A model generated the notes under the pieces. The model ran no database searches. It was not told the origin of the DNA and was given only the letters and a program-made list of their open reading frames with translations. This document shows, one piece after another, positions 9,220-17,595 of a stretch of 37,600 nucleotides of DNA (positions are counted from its first letter, which is position 1; each line of letters begins with the position of its first letter). This DNA is from Streptomyces beijiangensis (lineage in GTDB: Bacteria; Actinomycetota; Actinomycetes; Streptomycetales; Streptomycetaceae). The stretch is from the NCBI RefSeq assembly GCF_017315755.1, contig NZ_JAFLRJ010000192.1, positions 1-37,600 on the forward strand, written 5' to 3'. The translations under genes were made by a program, and so were the position numbers.

Positions 9220-9765
9220 TTACGTTCCCGGGCGGTCGGCCAGCGCCACCGGCGGCTCGTCGTCCATCTCGAAGGCGAGGGGAAACGGCGCGTGCCCGGC
9301 CAGCCGGAACCAGCGGACCTTGCGGTGTCCTCGCAGGGCGCGTGCGGCCCGTACTTTGTCGTTGTGGAAGCGGCGGGCCATCGGCACGCGCCGTACGGCA
9401 GCGGCCAGTTCATCGGCGGCCTCCTCGCCGCCGGGCGCCTCGCGCACCACGTCGACCTGCGCCTGCTCGCCGAAGACGGCCCGCAGCGCCTGGCTCAACT
9501 CGCTCTCGGTGACCTCCCGGTGGTCCTCCTCGGCCTGCCGGGCTGCGTGCGCCGCCTGGTAGAGCACGATCGAGGCGGCAGGGTCGAGGACGCCGGAGGT
9601 GGCCAGCTCCTGGGTGACCGAGGCGCGGCGCAGAAGCTGGGCGTCGAGGGCGGCGCGGGCGGCGTCGATCCGGGTGTGCAGCCGGTCGAGCCGTCCCGCG
9701 GTCCAGCTCAGGTACAGGCCGATCGCGACGAGGGCGACGACGATCCAGATCAGGGTTACGGTCAC
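9220..9765 (-). CDS. LemA-like membrane protein
   Basis: This protein of about 181 aa has one N-terminal membrane segment ([20 protein letters not shown]) followed by an Arg/Ala-rich helical region. The C-terminal part resembles LemA proteins ([14 protein letters not shown] and [21 protein letters not shown], compare the family's YNDAVR and FP motifs). Function is unknown. It lies between pimA and pdxS, a position held in mycobacteria by a membrane protein (Rv2609c, as I recall). The GTG at 9765 places the membrane segment at the N-terminus but lacks a clear ribosome binding site. An ATG at 9840 would add 25 Arg-rich residues encoded by a tandem repeat. Confidence 0.75.
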   Translation of the reverse strand: MTVTLIWIVVALVAIGLYLSWTAGRLDRLHTRIDAARAALDAQLLRRASVTQELATSGVLDPAASIVLYQAAHAARQAEEDHREVTESELSQALRAVFGEQAQVDVVREAPGGEEAADELAAAVRRVPMARRFHNDKVRAARALRGHRKVRWFRLAGHAPFPLAFEMDDEPPVALADRPGT

Positions 9766-9784
9766 GGGCGGCAAGGCTACCCGT

Positions 9785-9824
9785 GACCGCGCCCGCACCG
9801 GACCGCGCCCGCACCGGACCGCGA
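9785..9824. repeat. 16-nt tandem repeat, 2.5 copies
   Basis: Two identical copies of GACCGCGCCCGCACCG (9785-9800, 9801-9816) are followed by 8 nt of a third copy. It lies in the gap between pimA and the LemA-like gene, upstream of the preferred start of the latter. Confidence 0.85.
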
Positions 9825-9868
9825 CTGCGGCCGCGCTCACCCGCCGGTCAGTGAGCGGTGAGCGGGAC

Positions 9869-11029
9869 TCAGTCCCTGGCGAGACCGAACCGCGCCCGCA
9901 GGCTGACCCGTTCGTCGGCGGCCACCGAGGCCGCCCCGTCGGTCACCGTCTCGTACACCGCGAGGATGTCGGCGGCCACCGTCGACCAGTCGAAGCGCCG
10001 TACGTGCGCACTCCCCCGCTCGCTCAGCTCCGTCCGCCGCTCCTCGTCCCCGAGGAGCCGTACCGCCGCCGTCGCCAGCGCGTCCGCGTCCTCGTTCGCG
10101 AAGAGCTCGCCCGCCGCGCCCTGGTCCAGGACCTGCGCGAAGGCGTCCAGATCGCTGGCGAGCACCGGGGCGCCCGCCGACAGCGCCTCGACCAGGATGA
10201 TCCCGAAGCTCTCGCCGCCGGTGTTGGGCGCGATGTACACATCGACGCTGCGCAGCAGCCGCGCCTTGTCCTCGTCGCTCACCATGCCGAGGAACTCGAC
10301 GCGGTCGCGCATCTCCTTCGGCAGCGCGGCGACCGCTTCCTCCTCGTCGCCGCGGCCCGCGACGAGCAGTCGCGTCTCCGGGCACTCGGCGAGGATCTTG
10401 GGGAGCGCCCGCATCAGGACGGGAAGTCCCTTGCGGGGCTCGTCGATCCGCCCGATGAAACCGATCGTGCCGCCCTGCCACTCGGCCTTGGGCTCGGCCT
10501 TGTCGAAGAAGCCGACGTCGACGCCATTGGGGATGACGACCGCGTCGCCGCCCAGGTGTTCGACCAGGGTGCGCCGCGCGTACTCGCTGACCGCGATGCG
10601 CGCGCTGATCTTCTCCAGGGCGGGCTGCAGGATCGGGTACGCGGCGATCATCGCCCGGGAGCGCGGGTTGGAGGTGTGGAAGGTCGCGACGATCGGCCCC
10701 TGCGCGGCCCAGCAGGCGAGCAGACCGAGCGAGGGCGAGGCCGGCTCGTGGATGTGGATCACGTCAAAGGTGCCGTCGTGGAGCCAGCGCCGTACCCGGG
10801 CGGCCGACAGGAAGCCGAAGTTGAGGCGGGCGACCGATCCGTTGTACGGCACGGGGACGGCCCGGCCCGCCGAGACGACGTACGGCGGAAGCGGCGTCTC
10901 GTCGTCCGCGGGGGCCAGCACCGAGACCTGGTGGCCGAGCCGGATCAGATGATCGGCGAGGTCACGGATATGGAACTGGACTCCCCCGGGGACGTCCCAG
11001 GAGTACGGGCAGACGATGCCGATCTTCAC
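9869..11029 (-). CDS. pimA: Phosphatidyl-myo-inositol mannosyltransferase PimA-like (GT4)
   Basis: This 386-aa GT-B glycosyltransferase likely transfers the first mannose from GDP-mannose to phosphatidylinositol at the cytoplasmic membrane face. It shows the N-terminal nucleotide-fold start MKIGIVCPYSWDVPGGVQFHI, HIHEP (92-96), and the retaining GT4 E-x7-E element GGESFGIILVEA (E273, E281). The start is a GTG at 11029 that overlaps the stop of the acyltransferase gene (GTGA). The pgsA-acyltransferase-pimA order is the conserved actinobacterial PIM cluster. The first-mannose role is inferred from this context and from similarity. Confidence 0.92.
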   Translation of the reverse strand: MKIGIVCPYSWDVPGGVQFHIRDLADHLIRLGHQVSVLAPADDETPLPPYVVSAGRAVPVPYNGSVARLNFGFLSAARVRRWLHDGTFDVIHIHEPASPSLGLLACWAAQGPIVATFHTSNPRSRAMIAAYPILQPALEKISARIAVSEYARRTLVEHLGGDAVVIPNGVDVGFFDKAEPKAEWQGGTIGFIGRIDEPRKGLPVLMRALPKILAECPETRLLVAGRGDEEEAVAALPKEMRDRVEFLGMVSDEDKARLLRSVDVYIAPNTGGESFGIILVEALSAGAPVLASDLDAFAQVLDQGAAGELFANEDADALATAAVRLLGDEERRTELSERGSAHVRRFDWSTVAADILAVYETVTDGAASVAADERVSLRARFGLARD

Positions 11030-11928
11030 GAAGGCTCCTGACGGGGCTCTAGATCGGCGAGCCAGAGACGCTGCAGCATGTGCCAGTCCTCCGGGTGCTC
11101 GGCGATTCCGGTGGCGAAGGCATCAGCCAGCGCCTGCGTCATCGAAGACGTCTTCTCGGCCCGTGTACCTGTCTCGGGAACGTCAAGAGGCGCGTGGATA
11201 CGGCCCTGCATTATGGCCGAGCCGTCGTACCAGAGCGTTACGGGAAGAAGCAGCGCCCCCGTCTGCAACGCCAGCATCGCGGGCCCCGCGGGCATCCGCG
11301 TCGCCTCGCCGAAGAACTTCACCTCGACGCCGTTGGCGGAGAGGTCGCGGTCGGCCACCAGGCAGACCAGACCGCCCGCGCGCAGCCGCCGCGCCAGAGT
11401 CCCGAAGGCCGAACCGCCGGTGTGCGGCAGGACCTCCATGCCCAGGCTCTCGCGGTACGCGACGAAACGGTCGTACAGCGTCTCCGGCTTGAGCCGCTCG
11501 GCGACCGTCGTGAAGGGGACCTCCAGCTTGGTGGTGACCCAGGCGCCCGCGAGGTCGTAATTGCCCATGTGGGGCAGGGCCAGGACCACACCCCGGCCGG
11601 TGGCGAGACCGTCCGTCAGATGGTGGGCGCCCTTGACGGCGAAACCGTTCTTCACACGCTCCGCGCTCCATGCGGGCAGCCGGAAGGACTCCATCCAGTA
11701 CCGCATGTACGAGCGCATGCCCGCCTGGGACAGCTCCGCCAGCCGCGCAGGGGTGGCATCAGGCACGACCCGCGCCAGATTCGACTCCAGCCGCAGCACA
11801 CTCTTGCCGCGCCGCTTCCAGACCATGTCGGCGATCCGCCGGCCGAGGCCCGCGGCGACCGGCTCGGGCAGCTTCTTGACGGTGGCCCAGCCCAGTCCGT
11901 ACAGCGCGTCGGTCAGCTTCTCCTTCAT
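11026..11928 (-). CDS. Phosphatidylinositol mannoside acyltransferase (LpxL/HtrB family)
   Basis: This 300-aa membrane-associated acyltransferase is of the lipid A biosynthesis family. In this context it most likely acylates the mannose of PIM1/PIM2, like mycobacterial PatA. The catalytic H-x4-D motif is present (H120 and D125 in LPHMGNYD). An R-rich and hydrophobic N-terminus suits peripheral membrane binding. The ATG at 11928 overlaps the pgsA stop by 4 nt and the stop overlaps the pimA GTG, so the three genes are translationally coupled. The frame stays open upstream across pgsA but that part is spurious. Confidence 0.92.
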   Translation of the reverse strand: MKEKLTDALYGLGWATVKKLPEPVAAGLGRRIADMVWKRRGKSVLRLESNLARVVPDATPARLAELSQAGMRSYMRYWMESFRLPAWSAERVKNGFAVKGAHHLTDGLATGRGVVLALPHMGNYDLAGAWVTTKLEVPFTTVAERLKPETLYDRFVAYRESLGMEVLPHTGGSAFGTLARRLRAGGLVCLVADRDLSANGVEVKFFGEATRMPAGPAMLALQTGALLLPVTLWYDGSAIMQGRIHAPLDVPETGTRAEKTSSMTQALADAFATGIAEHPEDWHMLQRLWLADLEPRQEPS

Positions 11929-12593
11929 GCCGTCTCGCTCTCCTGCGCCGCGGCTGCTGCTGCGGCGTCGGCCTCGGCGGACTCCCGGCGTACGGTCACC
12001 ACCCGCTGCGCCAGGGTGATCGCACTGCCCACGGCCACGATCCACAGCGCGATCGGCAGCAGGATGCCGATACCGGGGACCCCGAAGGTCTCCAGTCCGG
12101 CGAGACCGGCGGCGACCAGCGAGATGACGAGCCGCTCGGCCCGTTCGATCAGGCCGTTGACGGCGACCGGCAGGCCGATCGATTCGCCGCGCGCCTTGGT
12201 GTACGAGACGACCTGGCCGCTCGCGAGGCAGAAGATCGCGACGGCGCACAGCATGTTGTTGTCGCCGGTGCCCGCGTACCAGAGCGCGAATCCACCGAAG
12301 ATCGCCCCGTCGGCGACCCGGTCGAGGGTCGAGTCGAGGAACGCGCCCCAGCGGCTGGAGATCCCGGCCTGGCGTGCCATGTTGCCGTCGACGAGGTCGG
12401 AGAAGACGAAGAGGGTGATGACGATCGTGCCCCAGAAGAACTCTCCGCGGGGGAAGAAGACCAGTGCACCCGCCATCACTCCGGCCGTGCCGATGAGCGT
12501 GACCGCGTCGGGGCTGACCCCACGGCGGAGCAGAAATGCGGCGAACGGCGTGAGGACACGCGTGAAGAATGCACGCGCGTACTTGTTCAGCAT
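11925..12593 (-). CDS. pgsA: Phosphatidylinositol phosphate synthase (CDP-alcohol phosphatidyltransferase)
   Basis: This 222-aa multi-pass membrane enzyme condenses CDP-diacylglycerol with inositol 1-phosphate to give PI-phosphate. The full CDP-OH-P transferase signature is present: D66, D69-G70, A73-R74, G83, D87 and D91 in DLVDGNMAR and GAFLDSTLD. About six membrane segments are visible, and the C-terminus is Ala/Glu-rich. The phosphatidylinositol-phosphate assignment rather than phosphatidylglycerophosphate synthase rests on the adjacent PIM genes. The start at 12593 has GGGAAGG very close upstream. It opens the pgsA-acyltransferase-pimA operon. Confidence 0.92.
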   Translation of the reverse strand: MLNKYARAFFTRVLTPFAAFLLRRGVSPDAVTLIGTAGVMAGALVFFPRGEFFWGTIVITLFVFSDLVDGNMARQAGISSRWGAFLDSTLDRVADGAIFGGFALWYAGTGDNNMLCAVAIFCLASGQVVSYTKARGESIGLPVAVNGLIERAERLVISLVAAGLAGLETFGVPGIGILLPIALWIVAVGSAITLAQRVVTVRRESAEADAAAAAAAQESETA

Positions 12594-12830
12594 GGCCTTC
12601 CCGAGGGGTCGGATGGCCGCGCGGCCCTTCTGGCCACCGGCTGGCCCATCGTAGCCAGGACCACCGGAGTCCACCGCCGGGCACCCCGGCTCGGTACGAC
12701 GTATGGACGCAGCGTGACCGGAGTGGAAAGCTCGGAGGACCGCGGGCGTCACCGGTGCCGCCACGCACTGCGGCCCCTCTGTGCTCGCGCCCTCTCTCCT
12801 CACCGTGCAACAAACCGGGAGGCCAGAATC

Positions 12831-15038
12831 ATGGGCGACAAGGCAAACGCACACCCCGGAGCCGCCGGCAGGGCAGCGACGGCCGACCATCCCGCATCCG
12901 TTCGGAATGTGGTGCTGGTCGGCCACAGCGGTTCGGGCAAGACCACGCTGGTCGAGGCCCTCGCGCTGACCGCGGGAGCGGTCAACAGGGCCGGCCGCGT
13001 CGAGGACGGACAGACCGTCTCCGACTACGACGAGATCGAGCACCGCCAGCAGCGCTCGGTCCAGCTCTCCCTCGTCCCCGTCGAATGGGGCGGGATCAAG
13101 ATCAATCTCCTGGACACACCCGGCTACGCCGATTTCGTCGGTGAGCTGAGGGCCGGTCTGCGTGCGGCGGACGCGGCCCTCTTCGTCGTATCGGCCGCCC
13201 AGGAGGCCCACAGCGTCGCCGCGTCGACCCGCATGGTGTGGGACGAGTGCGCGGCCGTCGGGATGCCGCGGGCGATCGTGGTCACCCACCTCGACACCGC
13301 ACGGACCGGCTACGACGAGATGACCAGGATCTGCGGCCGGATCTTCGGCGGCGACGACCCGGACGCCGTGCTCCCGCTCTATCTGCCGCTCCACGGGCCA
13401 ACCGCGGCCGACGGGCACGCCCCGGTGACGGGACTGATCGGGCTGCTGACCCAGCGGCTCTTCGACTACACGGCGGGGGTACGGAGGGAATCGCCGCCCG
13501 CGGACGAGCAGTTGCCGCTGATCGAGGAGGCCCGTAACCGGCTCATCGAGGGGATCATCGCGGAGAGCGAGGACGAGTCCCTCATGGACCGCTATCTCGA
13601 AGGCGCCGAGATCGACGTCAAGACGCTGATCGAGGACCTGGAGCGGGCCGTCGCGCGCGGCACCTTCCACCCCGTCCTCGCGGCGGCCCCGGCCGCCGAG
13701 GGCGCCGCGCAGGGCCTCGGCACGGTCGAGCTGCTCGAACTGATCACCGGCGGCTTCCCCACTCCCCCCGAGCGCGAGACCCCGCGGGTCACCACCCCCC
13801 AGGGAGGCTCACGCCCCGCGGTGACCTGCGACCCCCGCGGGCCGCTGGTGGCCGAGGTGATCAAGACCGCGTCCGATCCCTATGTGGGGCGTGTGTCGCT
13901 GGTACGGGTCTTCTCCGGCACCCTGCGCCCCGACGAGACCGTGCACGTCTCCGGCCACGGGCTGCAGGACAGAGGCCAGGACAGTCATGACCTCGACGAG
14001 CGGATCGGCGCACTCTCCTCCCCCTTCGGCAAACAGCAGCGCGGCATGACGCAGGTCATCGCGGGAGACATCGCCTGCGTGGCCAAACTCACCCGCGCCG
14101 AGACCGGCGACACCCTCTCGGGGCGCAACGACCCCCTGCTGATGGAGCCCTGGGTGATGCCCGACCCGCTCCTCCCGCTCGCCATCGAGGCGCACAGCAA
14201 GGCGGACGAGGACAAGCTCTCCCAGGGCCTCTCCCGGCTGGTGGCCGAGGACCCGACGATGCGGCTCGAACAGAACCCGGACACCAGGCAGCTGGTGCTC
14301 TGGTGCCTCGGCGAGGCGCACAAGGACGTGGCCCTTGAGCGGCTGCGCAGCCGTTACGGGGTCCAGGTCGACGCCGTGCCCTACAAGGTGTCGCTCCGGG
14401 AGACGTTCGGGGCCACGTCGGCGGGGCGCGGGCGGCACGTCAAACAGTCCGGCGGCCACGGCCAGTTCGCGATCTGCGAGATCGAGGTGGCCCCGCTGCC
14501 CCCGGGCACCGGCATCGAGTTCGTCGACAAGGTGGTGGGAGGTTCGGTTCCCCGGCAGTTCATCCCGTCGGTCGAGAAGGGAGTACGCGCCCAGGCGGCA
14601 CGCGGGGTCGCGGCGGGCCATCCGCTCGTGGACGTACGGATCACCCTCCTCGACGGGAAGGCGCACTCGGTGGACTCCTCCGACGCGGCCTTCCAGACGG
14701 CGGGCGCCCTCGCCCTGCGCGAGGCGGCGGTCGAGGCACGGATCGATCTCCTGGAGCCGGTGGCCGAGGTGCAGGTGCTGGTCGCCGACGACTACGTGGG
14801 CCCGGTGATGAGCGATCTCTCCGGGCGGCGCGGCCGGGTGGTCGGCACCGAACAGGCGGGGCCCGGCCGCACCCTGGTGCGGGCCGAGGTCCCCGAGATC
14901 GAGATCGGGCGGTACGCCGTCGATCTGAGATCGATCTCGCACGGCACGGGCCGCTTCAGCCGCTCGTACGCCCGCCATGAGCCGATGCCGCCCCAACTGG
15001 CCGACAAAATTCGCGAACAGGCGGAAACCGGAACGTAG
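12831..15038 (+). CDS. EF-G-like GTPase (EF-G2 type)
   Basis: This 735-aa protein has all elongation factor G domains but belongs to the divergent EF-G-like group seen in actinobacteria. The P-loop is intact (GHSGSGKTT, 31-39) and G3 is DTPGYADF (95-102). Switch I reads QRSVQL (74-79) rather than RGITI, so the usual Mg-binding Thr is missing. G4 is THLD (152-155) rather than NKxD. Domains III-V are recognisable (EAHKDVALERLRSRYG; SGGHGQFAICEIEVAPL; RRGRVVGTEQ). The ATG at 12831 has GGGAGG at about 9 nt. Divergent from pgsA. Canonical EF-G activity is unlikely to be its main role; function is unknown. Confidence 0.9.
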   Translation: MGDKANAHPGAAGRAATADHPASVRNVVLVGHSGSGKTTLVEALALTAGAVNRAGRVEDGQTVSDYDEIEHRQQRSVQLSLVPVEWGGIKINLLDTPGYADFVGELRAGLRAADAALFVVSAAQEAHSVAASTRMVWDECAAVGMPRAIVVTHLDTARTGYDEMTRICGRIFGGDDPDAVLPLYLPLHGPTAADGHAPVTGLIGLLTQRLFDYTAGVRRESPPADEQLPLIEEARNRLIEGIIAESEDESLMDRYLEGAEIDVKTLIEDLERAVARGTFHPVLAAAPAAEGAAQGLGTVELLELITGGFPTPPERETPRVTTPQGGSRPAVTCDPRGPLVAEVIKTASDPYVGRVSLVRVFSGTLRPDETVHVSGHGLQDRGQDSHDLDERIGALSSPFGKQQRGMTQVIAGDIACVAKLTRAETGDTLSGRNDPLLMEPWVMPDPLLPLAIEAHSKADEDKLSQGLSRLVAEDPTMRLEQNPDTRQLVLWCLGEAHKDVALERLRSRYGVQVDAVPYKVSLRETFGATSAGRGRHVKQSGGHGQFAICEIEVAPLPPGTGIEFVDKVVGGSVPRQFIPSVEKGVRAQAARGVAAGHPLVDVRITLLDGKAHSVDSSDAAFQTAGALALREAAVEARIDLLEPVAEVQVLVADDYVGPVMSDLSGRRGRVVGTEQAGPGRTLVRAEVPEIEIGRYAVDLRSISHGTGRFSRSYARHEPMPPQLADKIREQAETGT

Positions 15039-15043
15039 TTGAA

Positions 15044-15102
15044 GGGACACCCAGGATGCCGTCCGCCCAAATCGCTTGCGGCGGGCGGCATTCCGCTGTC
15101 CC
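15044..15102 (+). terminator. Terminator after the EF-G-like gene
   Basis: A nested hairpin begins 6 nt after the stop codon. The outer arms are GGGACA (15044-15049) and TGTCCC (15097-15102). The inner arms, 15054-15067 and 15080-15094, have one mismatch and one bulge. Confidence 0.7.
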
Positions 15103-15195
15103 CTGACGGAGGACGGCCCTCGCGGATACGCTGTGATCTCCGTTCAGTGGAATGAGCCTCACGAGGGCGGCCCGGGTCGGCACGCCGGGCTGCTT

Positions 15196-15235
15196 GCTGT
15201 GCCTTCCCGGGGGTCGTCCCGCGGGAAGGCACAGC
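15196..15235. terminator. Strong hairpin upstream of the 552-aa membrane protein gene
   Basis: A perfect 14-bp inverted repeat (15196-15209 and 15222-15235) can extend with GGG/CCC in its loop. It lies between the EF-G-like terminator and the next start codon on the same strand. It could be a second terminator or a 5' leader structure of the downstream gene. Confidence 0.6.
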
Positions 15236-15305
15236 AGAAGGTGTGCCGGGGGCAGTAGTCGGGAAGAGGCCGCAGCAGCGGTTGCATGCGGCGATGGGGG
15301 CAGCG

Positions 15306-16964
15306 ATGGCGGACCACAGCGTATTCGACTTCATTCCCGGGGCGCAGATCCCGCTCCAGGGATCGGCTGGCCAGACCGCGGCCACCCACGCCCTCGCCTC
15401 GGCGGCGTACCGCGACAGCGACGTCCAGGAGATCCTCAAGGCCAACAGCGAGTGGCACCAGTCGGCGGTGAAGCCGGGCAGGGCCAAGATATTCGAGCCG
15501 GACCTGGGCGAGGCCTTCGCGCGGGCCGTTCAGGTACGGATGCTCGGCGGTGCCCGCAAGGCGCTCATCCAGTCTTTCGGCACCGAGCCCCAGACCGTGG
15601 TCGAGCACTGCCTTGCGGCGACCCGTATCCGCAAGGAACGCGACACCAGGCTGACGGCCGTGATGGGCGTCTTCGGGCTGCTCTTCCTCCCCGGAATGCT
15701 GCTCTGGCTCGGCGTCTTCCAGTTGCGGCGTGCCCTCAAGGACTCCAAGGACCGGCGCACGGGCGTGCTCGGCACCGTCCTGCTGATAGCCGCCGGCGGA
15801 CTGGCCGTCGTCTTCATGCTCAAGCTGCCCTTCACCGGCTTCCTCGGCCTCTATCTCAGGGCAATGCTCGTCGCGCCGGTCATCGGCTGGCTCTGGGCCA
15901 AGCAGATCTGCGAGAAGACCGCCCAGGACCTGCGCGCCCGCTGGACCGGTCTGCTGTCGGGCGGCGGCGTCGGCGCCAAGATCCCCGAGGCCGTACCCCG
16001 CAATCCGACCGAGACGGCCGCCGAGACGCTGCGCCAGAACCTCGCCAAGCTCACCGCCGAGCAGCAGTCCAACGCGGTCTTCTACGCGGGCCCCAAGGGA
16101 ATCCTCGGCATGGGCACCCGCTGGGGCAGCTGGCAGCTCGCCGAGGAGCTGATCCCCCGCGACAAGGACTCCGAGATCCACGGCTTCCGCAGCTGGGACG
16201 TCATCCGCGCGATCCACGACCGGCTCAAGCTCCTCGAGCGCAGCTCCCTGCACACCAACGGCTTCCCCACTCCCGACGTCAAGCACTGGATCGTCTCCCC
16301 GGTCGGCGAGAACGCCAAGGAGGTCAGCCGTCCGAGCGGCACCGACGTGGACGCCTTCCAGATCAAGGGCCACGAGATACAGCGCATCTGCAACGAGCAG
16401 CAGTTCGGCAGCGGCAACCGCCACTACCTGGGCTGCCAGTTCACGCTCTGGGACGGCCAGCTGGTGATCACGATGCTGATCACCGTCACCGTGCTCCACG
16501 AGACCCTGCGCATCGAGGTCACCGGCCATGCGCTCGGCCCGGTGCACTCGCTCTTCACCAGCAAGCCGGCACCCAAGACCGTGATGGTCAGCGGGACGGT
16601 CAAGTTCTGGGAGACGCACGAGCGGCAACTGCCGCTGATGGGGGCCGACGACGTCGTACGTATCGCCGTGCGCGCGCCGCTGACCTGGTTCCCCAACGTG
16701 CTCGACTGGGCCGGCGGCAAACTCGTCCTGCCCGAGCCCTTCGGGGTGCGGCACGCCTGGGCCGAGAAGCCCTGGCGCCACCGCTTCATGGCCGACGACG
16801 CGATGCGCACGGCCACCCCCGTACTGCGCGCGGTGCACGCGGCCGCCATGCGCGTACTGGACGAGCACGGAGTGGACACCGAGCGCTTCGGCAACCGCTC
16901 GGTGATGCTGAGCGGCCTCGTACAGGATCCGGCCCCGAGGAAGGCGGACGTCTACGACGCGTGA
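15306..16964 (+). CDS. Uncharacterised membrane protein
   Basis: This 552-aa protein does not match a family I can name. A hydrophilic N-terminal region of about 125 residues starts MADHSVFDFIPG. It is followed by three or four hydrophobic segments (RLTAVMGVFGLLFLPGMLLWLG; GVLGTVLLIAAGGLAVVFML; GLYLRAMLVAPVIGWLWA). A long cytosolic-looking domain with a GPKGILGMGTRWG motif and a further hydrophobic stretch (LVITMLITVTVLHETLRIEV) come next. It lies between the EF-G-like gene and the convergent HIT gene. The start is uncertain: the ATG at 15306 has GGGGG at about 5 nt, while ATG 15294 and GTG 15243 are also in frame. It is probably conserved in Streptomyces. Confidence 0.8.
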   Translation: MADHSVFDFIPGAQIPLQGSAGQTAATHALASAAYRDSDVQEILKANSEWHQSAVKPGRAKIFEPDLGEAFARAVQVRMLGGARKALIQSFGTEPQTVVEHCLAATRIRKERDTRLTAVMGVFGLLFLPGMLLWLGVFQLRRALKDSKDRRTGVLGTVLLIAAGGLAVVFMLKLPFTGFLGLYLRAMLVAPVIGWLWAKQICEKTAQDLRARWTGLLSGGGVGAKIPEAVPRNPTETAAETLRQNLAKLTAEQQSNAVFYAGPKGILGMGTRWGSWQLAEELIPRDKDSEIHGFRSWDVIRAIHDRLKLLERSSLHTNGFPTPDVKHWIVSPVGENAKEVSRPSGTDVDAFQIKGHEIQRICNEQQFGSGNRHYLGCQFTLWDGQLVITMLITVTVLHETLRIEVTGHALGPVHSLFTSKPAPKTVMVSGTVKFWETHERQLPLMGADDVVRIAVRAPLTWFPNVLDWAGGKLVLPEPFGVRHAWAEKPWRHRFMADDAMRTATPVLRAVHAAAMRVLDEHGVDTERFGNRSVMLSGLVQDPAPRKADVYDA

Positions 16965-16971
16965 GCGTCCG

Positions 16972-17529
16972 TCAGACCGGCCAGGCGTCGGCGAGCATCT
17001 TCCGCGTGTCGGCGAGGAGTTGGGGCAGCACCTTGGTGTGGCCGACGACCGGCATGAAGTTGGTGTCGCCGCCCCAGCGCGGCACGATGTGCTGGTGCAG
17101 ATGGGCGGCGATGCCGGCGCCGGCGACCGCGCCCTGGTTCATGCCGATGTTGAAGCCGTGCGCGCCGGACGCCGTGCGCAGCGCGGTCATCGCGTGCTTG
17201 GTCAGCCCGGCCAGCTCGGCGGTCTCCGCCGCGTCCAGTTCCGTGTAGTCGGCGACGTGCCGGAAGGGCACGACCATCAGATGGCCGCCGTTGTACGGGT
17301 AGAGATTCAGCACCGCGTAGACGTGCTCGCCGCGCGCGACGATCAGACCGTCCTCGTCCGACTTCGCCGGGATCGAACAGAACGGACAGCCGTCGCCGGC
17401 TTCCGGCCCCACGGGCTTGTTCTCGCCCTGGATGTACGCCATCCGGTGGGGCGTCCACAGGCGCTGGAACGCGTCCTGGGTGCCCACTCCGATCTGCTGC
17501 TCCGGCTCACTCGTCATGCTGTGCAGCAT
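16972..17529 (-). CDS. HIT-domain protein, Ap4A phosphorylase/hydrolase type
   Basis: This 185-aa histidine-triad protein probably acts on dinucleoside polyphosphates such as Ap4A or on a related nucleotide. The triad HLHQHIV (H143, H145, H147) is intact, and an upstream CPFC pair (48-51) resembles the zinc site of some HIT proteins. In mycobacteria the orthologous gene (Rv2613c, as I recall) lies between thrS and pgsA; here it is separated from pgsA by plus-strand genes. The ATG at 17529 is preferred because GGGGGAAG lies about 4-5 nt upstream; an internal ATG at 17517 is possible. Its 3' end converges with the preceding gene with only 7 nt between stop codons. Confidence 0.9.
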   Translation of the reverse strand: MLHSMTSEPEQQIGVGTQDAFQRLWTPHRMAYIQGENKPVGPEAGDGCPFCSIPAKSDEDGLIVARGEHVYAVLNLYPYNGGHLMVVPFRHVADYTELDAAETAELAGLTKHAMTALRTASGAHGFNIGMNQGAVAGAGIAAHLHQHIVPRWGGDTNFMPVVGHTKVLPQLLADTRKMLADAWPV

Positions 17530-17595
17530 ATGGCTTCCCCCGTTCGCGACGTGTCGCCGGGGCGCACCCGGCCCCGCTGCGGCGATGCTGGCCCG

